This document shows positions 47,165-56,191 of a stretch of DNA of 64,000 nucleotides, piece by piece. The DNA is taken from assembly GCF_002162315.1 (NCBI RefSeq), contig NZ_CP021416.1, positions 1,190,207 through 1,254,206 on the forward strand. Direction: 5' to 3'. This DNA comes from Sulfurospirillum diekertiae. Lineage in GTDB: Bacteria; Campylobacterota; Campylobacteria; Campylobacterales; Sulfurospirillaceae. The stretch's first letter is position 1, and every line of letters starts with the position of its first letter. The notes beneath the pieces are model-generated. The model made no database searches. It was given only the letters and a program-made list of their open reading frames with translations, and was not told where the DNA came from. The position numbers were made by a program, and so were the translations under genes.

Positions 47165-47522
47165 GGAGAAACCTTTGCATCCAAAGAGGCGGATTGCTAT
47201 TTTTTAATGTCAGTAGTGTGTTTAAAAGGGTATCAATGCGTTCATTCTCTTTTTCAGACTTCAGTACAAAAATACCAGAGCCTTTGACCATCAATGAAGC
47301 GCGAGGTCCAATGTGGGAAGCACACAAGATATTGGCATCTTCTAAACATTCGATTTTATAAGCCAGTTTATCGCCTTCTTCAGTGAGTTCATTGGGTGAT
47401 TCTAGTGCTTTGAGAAAAACAAACGATTCTTTTTGCAGCTCATAGAGATAAAAGCATTTGCACCAACCAAAGTGGTCATTAACATGAATATTGTCTGTGG
47501 ATGCAAATGCTATTTTCATCAT
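47136..47522 (-). CDS. NifX/NafY-family cofactor-binding protein
   Basis: 128 residues of the NifX/NifB-C-terminal fold: KIAFASTDNIHVNDHFG at the start and CASHIGPRASLMVKG further on, then a C-terminal tail ending WMQRFLHAA. Family members bind NifB-co or FeMo-co during cofactor assembly. It begins one base before the ferredoxin stop and overlaps the flavodiiron gene, so all three are coupled. A second, separate NifX is at 61943. Confidence 0.85.
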   Translation of the reverse strand: MMKIAFASTDNIHVNDHFGWCKCFYLYELQKESFVFLKALESPNELTEEGDKLAYKIECLEDANILCASHIGPRASLMVKGSGIFVLKSEKENERIDTLLNTLLTLKNSNPPLWMQRFLHAASPHNHS

Positions 47523-47900
47523 TTACTCCGCTACAGGAGTATGTGCTTGGCGATTAGCGATAGAGATCGCTTCACGGTAAGGTTTAGGAGAAACTGCTGG
47601 GAACATGATGCCATTTTTCTTATGCTCACGAATGTTGTAGATGCCACTCTCATGACCTGCAACATAGTACGCATTGTATTCAGCAGTGTAGGGCATATCC
47701 CATACAATTGCACCTTCTGTTGGACAGGCATCTGCACATTTTGGCATAGTGCCATCAGAACACTCAATACATTTTTCTGGTTTAACATACGTGTTGTCAC
47801 CATTGACCGGTGAGTCGCTTGCACTGACAATAGCGGTTGCTGGACACTCGTCAATACAACTGTCACAATTGATGCAAAGTTCTGTAATTTTTACTGCCAT
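47523..47900 (-). CDS. 2[4Fe-4S] ferredoxin of the nif cluster
   Basis: 125 residues. Two cluster motifs: CINCDSCIDECP near the N-terminus and CIECSDGTMPKCADACP at about 43-60, where the second has the long spacing of FdxN/FdxB-type nif ferredoxins. The C-terminal 60 residues have no cysteines. It should carry electrons to nitrogenase or to NifB. It leads the minus-strand operon with nifX and the flavodiiron gene, behind a sigma-54-like site about 47 bases upstream. Confidence 0.92.
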   Translation of the reverse strand: MAVKITELCINCDSCIDECPATAIVSASDSPVNGDNTYVKPEKCIECSDGTMPKCADACPTEGAIVWDMPYTAEYNAYYVAGHESGIYNIREHKKNGIMFPAVSPKPYREAISIANRQAHTPVAE

Positions 47901-47946
47901 GGTAAATCCTTTTGATGGGAATGGATTAGTAACTCTAAAAAGCCTT

Positions 47947-47960
47947 GCTTGAATGTACCC
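47947..47960 (-). promoter_or_regulatory. Sigma-54-like promoter of the ferredoxin operon
   Basis: On the minus strand GGGTACATTCAAGC places GG and GC ten bases apart, inside TGG...GCAA. The -12 box (AAGC) is weaker than TTGC. It ends about 47 bases before the ferredoxin ATG and overlaps one arm of the inverted repeat at 47958-47992. Confidence 0.5.
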
Positions 47961-47992
47961 ACGATGTGAAAAGGGCTTGATCGCATCGTGGG
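47958..47992. promoter_or_regulatory. Large inverted repeat between divergent nif operons
   Basis: CCCACGATG at 47958-47966 and CATCGTGGG at 47984-47992 are perfect arms around a 17-base spacer. One arm overlaps the proposed -24 element of the ferredoxin promoter. No T run follows. It lies in the 300-base gap between the divergent ferredoxin and nifE operons, which holds nothing else but the two promoter motifs. It could be an operator or an RNA hairpin. Confidence 0.55.
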
Positions 47993-48174
47993 CGTTGAGT
48001 AAGGGTTTTTAAAGGTACACACCACTTTTTATGCAAGAGCTGTTCCATTAAAGGTTTTTTTAAATACTGCACGAATTTTTTTTTCTTGATATGGTGCTAT
48101 TTTTCGCTTAGAAACTGCATTGAGAGTTTTGTTTTCGTGCTACTGCAAAAAGGTGTAATGTAAAAACTCTAAAT

Positions 48175-48188
48175 GGAATGGATTGTGC
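48175..48188 (+). promoter_or_regulatory. Sigma-54-type promoter of nifE
   Basis: GGAATGGATTGTGC has GG and GC ten bases apart and is followed by AAA, very like the nifB site (GGAA..G.TTGTGC). It ends only 12 bases before the nifE ATG at 48201. Transcription would begin about at the start codon, so either the mRNA is leaderless or another promoter is used. Confidence 0.6.
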
Positions 48189-48200
48189 AAATCTATACAT

Positions 48201-49548
48201 ATGGTAAATAGAAAACTGATCAAGGATTTGTTAAGCGAGAGTGCTTGTTCTCATAACAAAACCAAAAAAAAGTAGCTGTGATAAACCGAAACCTGGAGCG
48301 ACGAGCGGAGGGTGTGCGTTTGAGGGAGCGCAAATATCACTCTTTCCTTATGCGGATGCTGTGCATTTAGTGCATGGTCCCGACACTTGTCTTGGCGCTT
48401 CTTGGGAGACTCGAGCTACACTTACAAGCTATGAAGGTGAAAATAACACGCCACTGGGCTATTGCACCAATGTCACGACCCAAGACATCATTTTTGGCGG
48501 TGACAAGAAGCTCGCAGATGCTCTCTCTTACATCGTGGAGCACAAAAATCCTAAGGCGATTTTTGTCTACGAAACGTGCGTGACAGCGATGATCGGTGAT
48601 AATATTGACTTTACATGTAAAACCGCAGAAGAGCTGTTTCACATTCCTATTGTTCCAGTACATGCGCCTGGTTTTGTGGGCAGTAAAAATCTAGGATCAC
48701 GCCTTGCGGGCGAAGCAGTGCTTGAAGCGCTTGTCGGTACGCGTGAGCCAGAAAGCATTCATCCCTTTGGCATTAACTTGATCGGTGATTATAATGTAAC
48801 GGGCGATATGTGGCAGTATAAGCCTCTTTTGGAGCGCATTGGCATCAAAGTCATCTCCTCTCTCTCGGGCGATGGCAGAATTGAGCAGATACAAACAGCT
48901 CATACGGCAAAGCTCAATGTCATTGTTTGTGCTAAGTCTTTGGTAACCTTATGCCGTAAAATGCAAGAGCGCTATAACATCCCTTATGTCAGCGTCTCCT
49001 TTTATGGAAAGCGTGACACGTCCAATGCGATTCGCTCTATTGTGAATGCATTTGGCGATGCGGAATTGATTGCGAAAGCAGAAACGATTATTGCTGAAGA
49101 AGAGGCGAAATTGGAGACGCGTTTGAAGCTGTACCATCCAATGTTCAAAGGCAAAAAAGCCATTCTCAACACGGGTGGTAACAAGTCATGGTCTATCGCT
49201 TCAGCGCTTCAAGACATCGGTATCGAAGTGGTCGCAACCTGCGTGCAAAAAGCAACGGAAGAAGATGTGGCGATTGCAGGTGAATATGTGCCTATTTTGT
49301 TTAAAGCACCCGGTGTCGACCAGCCTCGTTTGATTGATGAGCACAAAATCGACATTTTACTCGCAGGTGGACGAAGTCTTTACACCGCGATTAAAAAACG
49401 CATTGCCTTTGTCGATGTCAATCAAGAGAAAAAAGTGAGTTATGGCGCGTACGGTGGGCTTGAAAATCTTGCCATTGATGTCTGTGCCGCCCTTTCAAAC
49501 CCTGTTTTTAAACTGGTTGGAAAACAAGCGCCGTGGGACGTGGCATAA
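48201..49548 (+). pseudogene. nifE: FeMo-cofactor scaffold NifE, N-terminus out of frame by one base
   Basis: From ATG 48201 the frame reads MVNRKLIKDLLSESACSHNK, matching the NifE start with its conserved cysteine, then hits a stop after the A8 run 48264-48271. Removing one A continues into SSCDKPKPGATSGGCAFEGA and the whole NifE body: HLVHGPDTCLGASW, YETCVTAMIGD and GFVGSKNLG. The only start in the long frame is a GTG at 48241 without a ribosome site, which would lose the first cysteine. NifE pairs with NifN to turn NifB-co into FeMo-co. nifN follows 22 bases later. A sequence error is the likeliest cause. Confidence 0.88.
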
Positions 49549-49570
49549 ATAAATAAATGAGGAGGAGACC

Positions 49571-50860
49571 ATGAGCTTTATGAATCCCAAAGAGATGAAA
49601 ACAACCCCAATGAAGCCTTTACATGTAAACCCTCTTAAGCTCTCACAACCGATGGGTGCGACACTCGCCTTTTTGGGCATTAAAAACTGTATGCCTCTGA
49701 TGCATGGAGCACAAGGGTGTGCTTCCTTTACGAAGGTACTTTTTACCAGACACTTTAACGATCCTATTGCCATTCAAACCACTGCGGTCAATGATATAAC
49801 TGCGGTCATTGATGGTGGCGACAAAGGTATTTCCGAAGCGGTGGAAAACATTACTAAAAAAGTAACGCCTGATTTGGTTGGGCTTTTTACGACAGGCATG
49901 ACGGAGACCAAAGGCGATGACATCAAAGGTGCAACGCTTCTGTTAAAAGAGAAGCAAAAAATGGTGTATGTGCATACGCCTGATTTTGAAGGAGGGCTAG
50001 AGAGTGGTTGGAGTTTGAGCGTTCAAAACATCATCACCCAACTGATTGAGCCAACCACGCATGTCCGAAAAGATAAAGTTCTTTTTGTCCCCAATGTCAA
50101 TTTTAGCCCCATTGAAGTTGAAAAACTCAAAGAAGCACTCGAACTTCTGGATTTAGAAGTCTATGCCCTTCCCGATCTGAGCGATTCCCTCGATGGTCAT
50201 TTGGGTGTGAAGCAAGGAGCCCTTAGCAGTGGAGGCATTAGTGTTGCAGACATCGAAAAACTAGGTGATGCGGGTGCTGTCATCACCATAGGGCGTTCGG
50301 TTAAAAAATGTGGCGAACTTTTTTATGAAAAATTCCCTCAAAGTACCCATCTGCATTTTGATAGCCTTATGGGTTTAGAAGCGAGTGATGATTTTTATGC
50401 CAAACTGTTTGAATTTTTGAACTGCAAAAGTGTACCCAGTGTCGTCAAACGATGGCGTGCCCGCTTGCAAGATGTGCTCTTAGATACCCATTTTACCCTT
50501 GGAAAAGCGAAGATTTTGATCGCGGATGAACCTGATAGTGCGTATGCGATGGCTAAAGCACTCAAAGAAGCTGGAAGTACGTGTGAGGCGTACATCGCGC
50601 AGCGCAGTGAAGTGCAAGAAGCCTTTACATGTAAAGTTTCCATTGGCGATTTAGAAGAGGTGGAAAAAGCTCTTCCCGCTATGGATATGCTCATTACCAA
50701 CTATCATGGTGAGCGTTTAGCGCATAAACATCATAAAGAACTGTTGATTCGAGGCTTTCCCAATTATGAACAAGTCGGTATTGGGCTACGCCATAACATT
50801 TTGTATGAAGGTAGCTGCATTTTTTTATGTGAAGTAACCAACCTATTAGTCCATCATTAA
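49571..50860 (+). CDS. nifN: FeMo-cofactor scaffold NifN
   Basis: 429 residues. MGATLAFLGIKNCMPLMHG followed by AQGCASF is the NifN N-terminal signature, and TTAVNDITAVIDGGD and GLFTTGMTETKGDD are shared with NifK/NifN. It forms the NifEN heterotetramer on which FeMo-co matures. GAGGAGGAGACC before the ATG is a strong ribosome site. TTTACATGTAAA occurs twice within the gene (49618 and 50624), where it encodes LHV and FTCK residues. A short hairpin follows the stop. Confidence 0.95.
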   Translation: MSFMNPKEMKTTPMKPLHVNPLKLSQPMGATLAFLGIKNCMPLMHGAQGCASFTKVLFTRHFNDPIAIQTTAVNDITAVIDGGDKGISEAVENITKKVTPDLVGLFTTGMTETKGDDIKGATLLLKEKQKMVYVHTPDFEGGLESGWSLSVQNIITQLIEPTTHVRKDKVLFVPNVNFSPIEVEKLKEALELLDLEVYALPDLSDSLDGHLGVKQGALSSGGISVADIEKLGDAGAVITIGRSVKKCGELFYEKFPQSTHLHFDSLMGLEASDDFYAKLFEFLNCKSVPSVVKRWRARLQDVLLDTHFTLGKAKILIADEPDSAYAMAKALKEAGSTCEAYIAQRSEVQEAFTCKVSIGDLEEVEKALPAMDMLITNYHGERLAHKHHKELLIRGFPNYEQVGIGLRHNILYEGSCIFLCEVTNLLVHH

Positions 50861-50881
50861 TAACTTCCAATACTTTCAATA

Positions 50882-50898
50882 GGGCACATTTTGTGCCC
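50882..50898 (+). terminator. Hairpin after nifN
   Basis: GGGCACA and TGTGCCC pair around a TTT loop, 22 bases after the nifN stop. There is no T tract, so it may be an mRNA-stabilising stem or a weak terminator. The rest of the 263-base gap up to 51124 is AT rich, with no gene or clear promoter. Confidence 0.5.
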
Positions 50899-51123
50899 AA
50901 CTCATAACTTCCTTTATCTTCTTTTGCTCTATTAAACTTCTTTTTTCAATCAATTTAGAAGTAATTTGGAGTTTTTAATACCCTTTTTGATTCATATTGT
51001 GTAGGAATAAATACTTTTTTCGTCAAAAGCAATGATATTTCTCATATCTCACATTAAATCTCACAGTTAGTTATTAAAATTAAGTTAGAAATAAAAAACA
51101 CTATTTCAAAAAGGAGTAATACA

Positions 51124-52686
51124 ATGAGTAAAGAGACGATGTCAAGAAGAGATGCCCTAAAATTAGGCGTAGTTGGCGCAGGTGCAGCAATGTTAAGTGC
51201 AGCCAATGCAATGGCTGCAGCACCGATTGAAAAAGATGTCAAGTTTGATGAAGAATACGATGTTATCGTCATTGGTACTGGCTTTGCAGGTCTTGCGGCT
51301 GCGGCTAAAGCAGCTGAACGTGGTTATAAAGTATTGATTCTTGAGAAAATGGGACGTATTGGTGGTAACTCCGTTATCAATGGTGGTGGTATGGCAGTTC
51401 CAAACAGTACATGGCAAAAAAAATACGGTATTCAAGATTCAGGTGAGCTTTTTATTGCGGATTGTCTCAAAGCAGGTCTTGGTATCAACCACGTTGAGTT
51501 ACTTGAAACCATCGTGAAACGTGCGCAAGATGCATTAGATTTCTCTATTAAATGTGGTGCTAAATGGCAAGATGTTAAACCCGCATGGTTTGGTGGACAC
51601 TCAGCTCCTAGATCATTGGTAACGGATAATATGAGTGGTTCTGGCGTTATTAAACCAATGCATGAATTCGTTGAAAAACTTCCTGGTTGTAAAATCATGA
51701 CACGTACTAAAATGGATGATTTTGTTATGAGTAACGATGGCACTAGTGTTGTAGGTGTCACAGCTCGTATCAACTACCGTTTTGATGCAAAACTGTTAAG
51801 CGATGATGTTGAAAACAAAACAGGTGAGAAAAAAGTTTATAAAGCGAAAAAAGGTGTTGTTTTAGCCAGTGGTGGTTTTTCTATGGATAAAGTGTATAGA
51901 AAACTACAAGATCCACGCCTTGCAGAAGATATGGATGCGACTAACCATGAAGGTGCCACCGCAGGTGCATTGCTTAAAGCGTTCCAAATTGGCGCATTTC
52001 CTGTACATGTTTCGTGGATTCAACAAGGACCATGGGCAAGCCCAGATGAGAGAGGTTTTGGTGTAGCACCACTTTTGACACAACAAGGACTCTTTAAACT
52101 TGGTATTGCCGTTGATGTCAGAAATGGTAAACGCTTTATGAATGAAATGGCCGATCGTAAAACACGAGCAGACGCTGAGTATGTCATCTTAAGAGAAGCT
52201 CCAAAAGCATACCCTGTTGCTATTGGAACGTATAATACCTTTGAAGAGCAAGTTTATCCCATTATGGAAAAAGGTATAACCGGTGGCGTTATGAAAAAAT
52301 TTGACACCATTGATGCACTTGCAGCCAACTACAAAATTCCAGCAGATGCACTCAAAGAGACGATCAAAAAATACAATGAAGATGCGAAAAATGGCACTGA
52401 AGATCAGTTCAAAAAACAATCTCTTAAAGATGTCAAAGGTAAAGAAGCAATTGAGATGAAAGGACCATTCTATGCGATTCGTTTGGTACCAAAACCTCAC
52501 CATACCATGGGTGGTTTACAAATCAATACGAAAGCACAAGTTATTTCTGCTAACACCAACAAACCAATCCCAGGTCTTTATGCTGCGGGTGAAGTCACCG
52601 GGGGAACCCATGGCGCAAGCCGTTTAGGTACGGTTGCTGTAACCGATTGTTTGACCTTTGGTATGATCGCAGGAGAGAACATATAA
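51124..52686 (+). CDS. Periplasmic FAD reductase (fumarate/urocanate/methacrylate reductase type)
   Basis: 520 residues. A twin-arginine signal (SRRDALKLGVVGAGAAM) is followed by the FAD-binding VIVIGTGFAGLAAAAKAAE, GGNSVINGGG, the substrate-domain motifs and the end GEVTGGTHGASRLG with VTDCLTFG, as in flavocytochrome c fumarate reductase. It has no heme domain; the heme-bearing parts are the next two genes. This matches Wolinella fccABC, where FccB is the flavoprotein. The electron acceptor could be fumarate, methacrylate, urocanate or another enoate and cannot be told from sequence alone. Confidence 0.87.
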   Translation: MSKETMSRRDALKLGVVGAGAAMLSAANAMAAAPIEKDVKFDEEYDVIVIGTGFAGLAAAAKAAERGYKVLILEKMGRIGGNSVINGGGMAVPNSTWQKKYGIQDSGELFIADCLKAGLGINHVELLETIVKRAQDALDFSIKCGAKWQDVKPAWFGGHSAPRSLVTDNMSGSGVIKPMHEFVEKLPGCKIMTRTKMDDFVMSNDGTSVVGVTARINYRFDAKLLSDDVENKTGEKKVYKAKKGVVLASGGFSMDKVYRKLQDPRLAEDMDATNHEGATAGALLKAFQIGAFPVHVSWIQQGPWASPDERGFGVAPLLTQQGLFKLGIAVDVRNGKRFMNEMADRKTRADAEYVILREAPKAYPVAIGTYNTFEEQVYPIMEKGITGGVMKKFDTIDALAANYKIPADALKETIKKYNEDAKNGTEDQFKKQSLKDVKGKEAIEMKGPFYAIRLVPKPHHTMGGLQINTKAQVISANTNKPIPGLYAAGEVTGGTHGASRLGTVAVTDCLTFGMIAGENI

Positions 52687-53122
52687 ATGTGTATCAAAAG
52701 AACTCTATGGATAGTAGGGTTCTTTTTTTATTTTCAGTGGGATGTCTCTTTTAGGTGTTGATGCAAACACGTCGTCGCCAAAGATTAACATCACGCCTGA
52801 ACTTAAAAAAGAGTTTCCCATTAAGGCTCATCATGACAAGTTATCGCTTAGTTGTACCGATTGTCATGAAGGTCAAGGAGATGACCCTAAAAATTTTCAA
52901 TTGATTGGGGATAAAGGGTGCTTGTCCTGTCATAAAACAAAACAGTTTTTGGCAGATAGGCTAAAGTTTATGGATCCATTACATGTCAATCCACATAATT
53001 CCATTCATGATGGTCCAAAACTCTATTGTGATGAGTGTCACAATGAGCACAAGCCATCTGAAAATATGTGCTTATCTTGCCATAGTAATGATGTTAAGAT
53101 TTGGATGAGGCCGACACCATGA
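52687..53122 (+). pseudogene. Periplasmic tetraheme cytochrome c, signal peptide out of frame
   Basis: The ATG at 52687 directly follows the upstream stop, with AGGAGAG as ribosome site, and reads MCIKRTLWIVGFF. The T7 run 52723-52729 then breaks the frame. With T6 the signal peptide continues to SLLGVDA and runs into the mature protein. The frame as given would start inside it (52742) and lack a signal, so it could not be exported or receive heme. Four CxxCH sites (CTDCH, CLSCH, CDECH, CLSCH) are visible. It resembles FccA and should pass electrons from the NapC-type protein to the flavoprotein. Confidence 0.85.
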
Positions 53123-53751
53123 TTAAAAAAATATTTCTCATCATCAAAAATAACATTTTACTAATGGGTTTAGTAGGTATTTTAATAGGGTTACTCAGTT
53201 CATGGGTACTTTATGAAGGACTTCATCGTACTAGCGATGATAAATTTTGTATCGTGTGTCATGAAATGAAACCGATGGTTGCAGCCTATCATAATGATGT
53301 GCATGGTGGAAACGGTAAAGTGGGCATTAAAGTATCATGTGTTACGTGCCATTTACCTCATGATAATGTCATTGCTTATATTGCTACCAAGGCGAGAAAT
53401 GGCGTTGTAGAAGGAGCGATTCACTTCTTTGGCAATCCTGATGCGATTAATTGGCAGGCTAACCGTGCCAATAGGGCGCACTTTGTCCGTGATGAAGCAT
53501 GTGCGGGATGCCATACCAACTACAAAACCAACGATGCGATCAGTGAAAAAGGTCACAAAATGCACGCGCATTATGCTAGCCTCAAAGGAACAGATAAAGA
53601 GATAAGTTGTGCCTCTTGTCACATTGAAGTTGGGCATAAAGGGTTAAGAAGCATGCTCAATTATTATAAACCTGAGTATGAGTTTTACAAAGGAAAGTTA
53701 GACAAACAAAAAGATGAGGCTGAGAAAAAATTAGCCGAAGAGATGAAGTAA
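53119..53751 (+). CDS. NapC/NrfH-type membrane-anchored tetraheme cytochrome
   Basis: I take the ATG at 53119, which overlaps the upstream stop as ATGA. 210 residues: one N-terminal membrane helix (LLMGLVGILIGLLSSWVLY) and four heme sites (CIVCH, CVTCH, CAGCH, CASCH). The family takes electrons from menaquinol at the cytoplasmic membrane and passes them to periplasmic reductases; FccC of Wolinella is the closest match in context. The C-terminal 35 residues are charged and helical. Confidence 0.9.
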   Translation: MIKKIFLIIKNNILLMGLVGILIGLLSSWVLYEGLHRTSDDKFCIVCHEMKPMVAAYHNDVHGGNGKVGIKVSCVTCHLPHDNVIAYIATKARNGVVEGAIHFFGNPDAINWQANRANRAHFVRDEACAGCHTNYKTNDAISEKGHKMHAHYASLKGTDKEISCASCHIEVGHKGLRSMLNYYKPEYEFYKGKLDKQKDEAEKKLAEEMK

Positions 53752-53855
53752 GGGTTCTAAAGAGAAGCCCCACTGGTTTTGCGGTAAATCAATGGGGCAG
53801 ATCGTTAATGGTGTTTTACATGTAAAGCACAAAATGGGCAAAAAAAGGAGAAAAG

Positions 53856-55235
53856 ATGAAACTCGCTAAACTTAGTATCGTTACAATTATGGTTTTGGGA
53901 CTTAGTGGTCATATGTATGCGGCAGATACATTAGCAGATGCTTTTAAAAATGGTAAAGTCAATGGTACATTAAAAGCATGGTATTGGGATAATGACGAGG
54001 AGGGTAACTTTTACTCAAAGGCATCTCATGAAAGTATTTTAAATGTGGGTATTGAACTAGGTTATGTAACCGATACGTTATATGGCTTGAGATTTGGTAC
54101 AACATTCCAAGCAAGTTCAACCCCCTTTGCAACAGATGATGCAAAAGCACTTTTTAATAAAGAAGAATCAGGTCAAGGCTCTGTTCTCTCAGAAGCCTAT
54201 TTAGGTTATAAAATTGGCAAAACAGATATTAAAGTTGGTCGCCAATATATCTCAACACCACTTCTTTCTGGAAATCCTACCCGCTTCTTTAGAGAGTCTT
54301 TTGAAGGTGTGTCTGTTACCAATATGGATTTACCACAAACAACAGTATTCGCGCACTATGTGGATAAGTTCCAAGGTAGAACAAGCGATGTACTCAATGG
54401 TGTAGCAAACACATATAAAGCGCCTGAGTTTGCAAAACAAATTATTTTAGCGGGAGCTGGTCCATCTACATTTGAATTTGATGGTGCATATTCATTAGGT
54501 GCTATTAATAAATCTGTTTCAAATCTTACGTTAACGGCACAATTTGCACAAGCAAATGATGTTCGTATTAAAACAGCAATTCCTGCGGGCAAAGGTCCTT
54601 ATGGTATTAGCCCAACCGATAAAACAGATGATGTTTCATTCTATTACACTGAAGCAAATTATGTACTGCCTGTCAGTAATTTCAAACTTAACTTTGATGC
54701 AAATTACAGAGGTTCACGTGCTGGTAGTGACCTAGATGTAGCTCATATTGATGGTAATATGCTTGGACTTCGTGTAGGATTTACTGAACTTTACGGATTT
54801 GGTGCTGCTTTAGCGTATACAACGGTAAGTAACGGTGATGATATGCTTCTAGGTCTTGGTAATGGCCCATTATGTTATACCATCCTACCGATTCGTGGAC
54901 CATTGGTCTTTAATGGTTATGCTGGTACGGACACTTATAAACTTAGCACAACATATGATTTTTCAAAAATTGGTGTTAATGGACTTACAACAGAGCTTGC
55001 TTATGTTACAGCCAAACAAGATGCACCATCCGCATCAACTATTTCAACAGTTGCTAATAGTAACCTAGAGGTTGATGGCTATTCTGTAAAATTAAGCTAT
55101 GCTATTCCAGCACTTAAAGGCTTAACAACAGATGTTACTTATGTCACATTTGATAAAGATTACTTTACTGCAGATGTGAAAACGAAGTCACTTTCAACGG
55201 ATGAGTTGTGGGTAAACGTTAACTATAAATTTTAG
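53856..55235 (+). CDS. OprD-type outer-membrane porin
   Basis: 459 residues. A signal peptide ends near HMYA|AD. The rest alternates short amphipathic strands with Gly/Asn/Asp turns and ends in a phenylalanine (NVNYKF), the outer-membrane insertion signal. The N-terminus DAFKNGKVNGTLKAWYW and KVGRQYISTPLL resemble the OprD/Campylobacter porin family. Gene position suggests it admits the substrate of the reductase. A clear terminator follows, so it closes this unit. Confidence 0.85.
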   Translation: MKLAKLSIVTIMVLGLSGHMYAADTLADAFKNGKVNGTLKAWYWDNDEEGNFYSKASHESILNVGIELGYVTDTLYGLRFGTTFQASSTPFATDDAKALFNKEESGQGSVLSEAYLGYKIGKTDIKVGRQYISTPLLSGNPTRFFRESFEGVSVTNMDLPQTTVFAHYVDKFQGRTSDVLNGVANTYKAPEFAKQIILAGAGPSTFEFDGAYSLGAINKSVSNLTLTAQFAQANDVRIKTAIPAGKGPYGISPTDKTDDVSFYYTEANYVLPVSNFKLNFDANYRGSRAGSDLDVAHIDGNMLGLRVGFTELYGFGAALAYTTVSNGDDMLLGLGNGPLCYTILPIRGPLVFNGYAGTDTYKLSTTYDFSKIGVNGLTTELAYVTAKQDAPSASTISTVANSNLEVDGYSVKLSYAIPALKGLTTDVTYVTFDKDYFTADVKTKSLSTDELWVNVNYKF

Positions 55236-55240
55236 AGTAT

Positions 55241-55278
55241 TGAGTGATTCCAATAAATTTTGAATCACTCAAATTTTT
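55241..55278 (+). terminator. Rho-independent terminator of the porin gene
   Basis: TGAGTGATTC at 55241-55250 pairs perfectly with GAATCACTCA at 55262-55271 around an 11-base loop, followed by AATTTTT. It begins five bases after the porin stop. Confidence 0.8.
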
Positions 55279-55402
55279 ATCTGACATAGACCTTTAAACT
55301 ACTTTAAATATTTCAGGAATATAATGTAATATTATATTCCTGAATAAAATAGTCTCAGAATGCTAGACTAGAGATCATACTAATCCACCGAAAAGGAGAA
55401 AA

Positions 55403-56161
55403 GTGAAAGTACTTTTTCTTGAACCAGATCGAGCATTAGCGGATGACATCGATATATTTATGAATAAATTGCGTTTAAAAATGAATATGAAGAAAATACA
55501 ATCTGAAGAAAAGATAATGAATGAAGGTGCCTCTTTATTAGATTATTCTCTTTTTATTCTCAACCTCAAAAATCCTACAGATCCTTCTATTATGAAATTT
55601 ATCAGGCAGAGAGGAAATGATGCTCCTATTTTGCTCATTTTAGACAAAGTGGCTAACCCTCGTATGTTACAAACCCTTTATTACCTCTCATACGATGATG
55701 TTATTATCAAAGATTTTTCTCCTGATGAGATCGCTTTTAGGATTTACAAATTGTGTCATATTTGGAATGATGATACTTTTTGTTTAGCGAAAGATGTCTG
55801 TTTTGATTTTAAAAATGCTCTTTTTATTTATAAAGAAGATAAGATTTTTTTAGGTAGGAAAGAAGCCCTTTTCCTCAAATATTTACTAGCCAAATCCCCT
55901 CATATAGTTTCCTCTGACGAAATCGTATGTTATGTTTACCATAATGAAGTGATTAGCCAAGAGCGAATTAGATCACTTGTGCGACAATTACGCGCAAAAC
56001 TTTTGCCTTTTCATCTTATTGAAACGGTTAAAGGTGAGGGATATAGAATCGTTAATACAAAAATAGAAGAAGAAATGGATAGTACAAGTAGTGCGATTAT
56101 AAAATTTTGCCTACCTTTATTGCCCGTTTTTGCAGATTCTTGTTTGTATGCTGCTTTATAG
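55403..56161 (+). CDS. Atypical OmpR-type regulator without phospho-acceptor Asp
   Basis: 252 residues, start GTG at 55403 behind AAAAGGAGAAAA. A receiver-like domain (1-120) begins LFLEPDRALADD, but the acceptor site reads FILNLKNP with Asn where Asp is expected. The C-terminal winged helix (about 130-220, FLGRKEALFLKYLL to KGEGYRIVN) should still bind DNA. A cysteine-bearing hydrophobic tail of about 25 residues follows. It is probably a phosphorylation-independent regulator, perhaps of the reductase genes upstream or mmuM downstream. No kinase is adjacent. Confidence 0.78.
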   Translation: MKVLFLEPDRALADDIDIFMNKLRLKMNMKKIQSEEKIMNEGASLLDYSLFILNLKNPTDPSIMKFIRQRGNDAPILLILDKVANPRMLQTLYYLSYDDVIIKDFSPDEIAFRIYKLCHIWNDDTFCLAKDVCFDFKNALFIYKEDKIFLGRKEALFLKYLLAKSPHIVSSDEIVCYVYHNEVISQERIRSLVRQLRAKLLPFHLIETVKGEGYRIVNTKIEEEMDSTSSAIIKFCLPLLPVFADSCLYAAL

Positions 56162-56191
56162 TCATGATATGATCTAAATTTAGGATGGTCT

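Noticed and set aside
48090..48110. GGTGCTATTTTTCGC before nifE as a sigma-54 site
   Set aside because: The GG to GC spacing is 11, one too many for a -24/-12 promoter.
48241..48290. GTG at 48241 as the true start of nifE
   Set aside because: No ribosome site, and it would remove the conserved ACSHN segment, which is present in another frame and rejoined by one base.
53765..53796. GCCCCA...TGGGGC as a terminator after the NapC-type gene
   Set aside because: The six-base stem has a 20-base loop and no T run; too weak to call.
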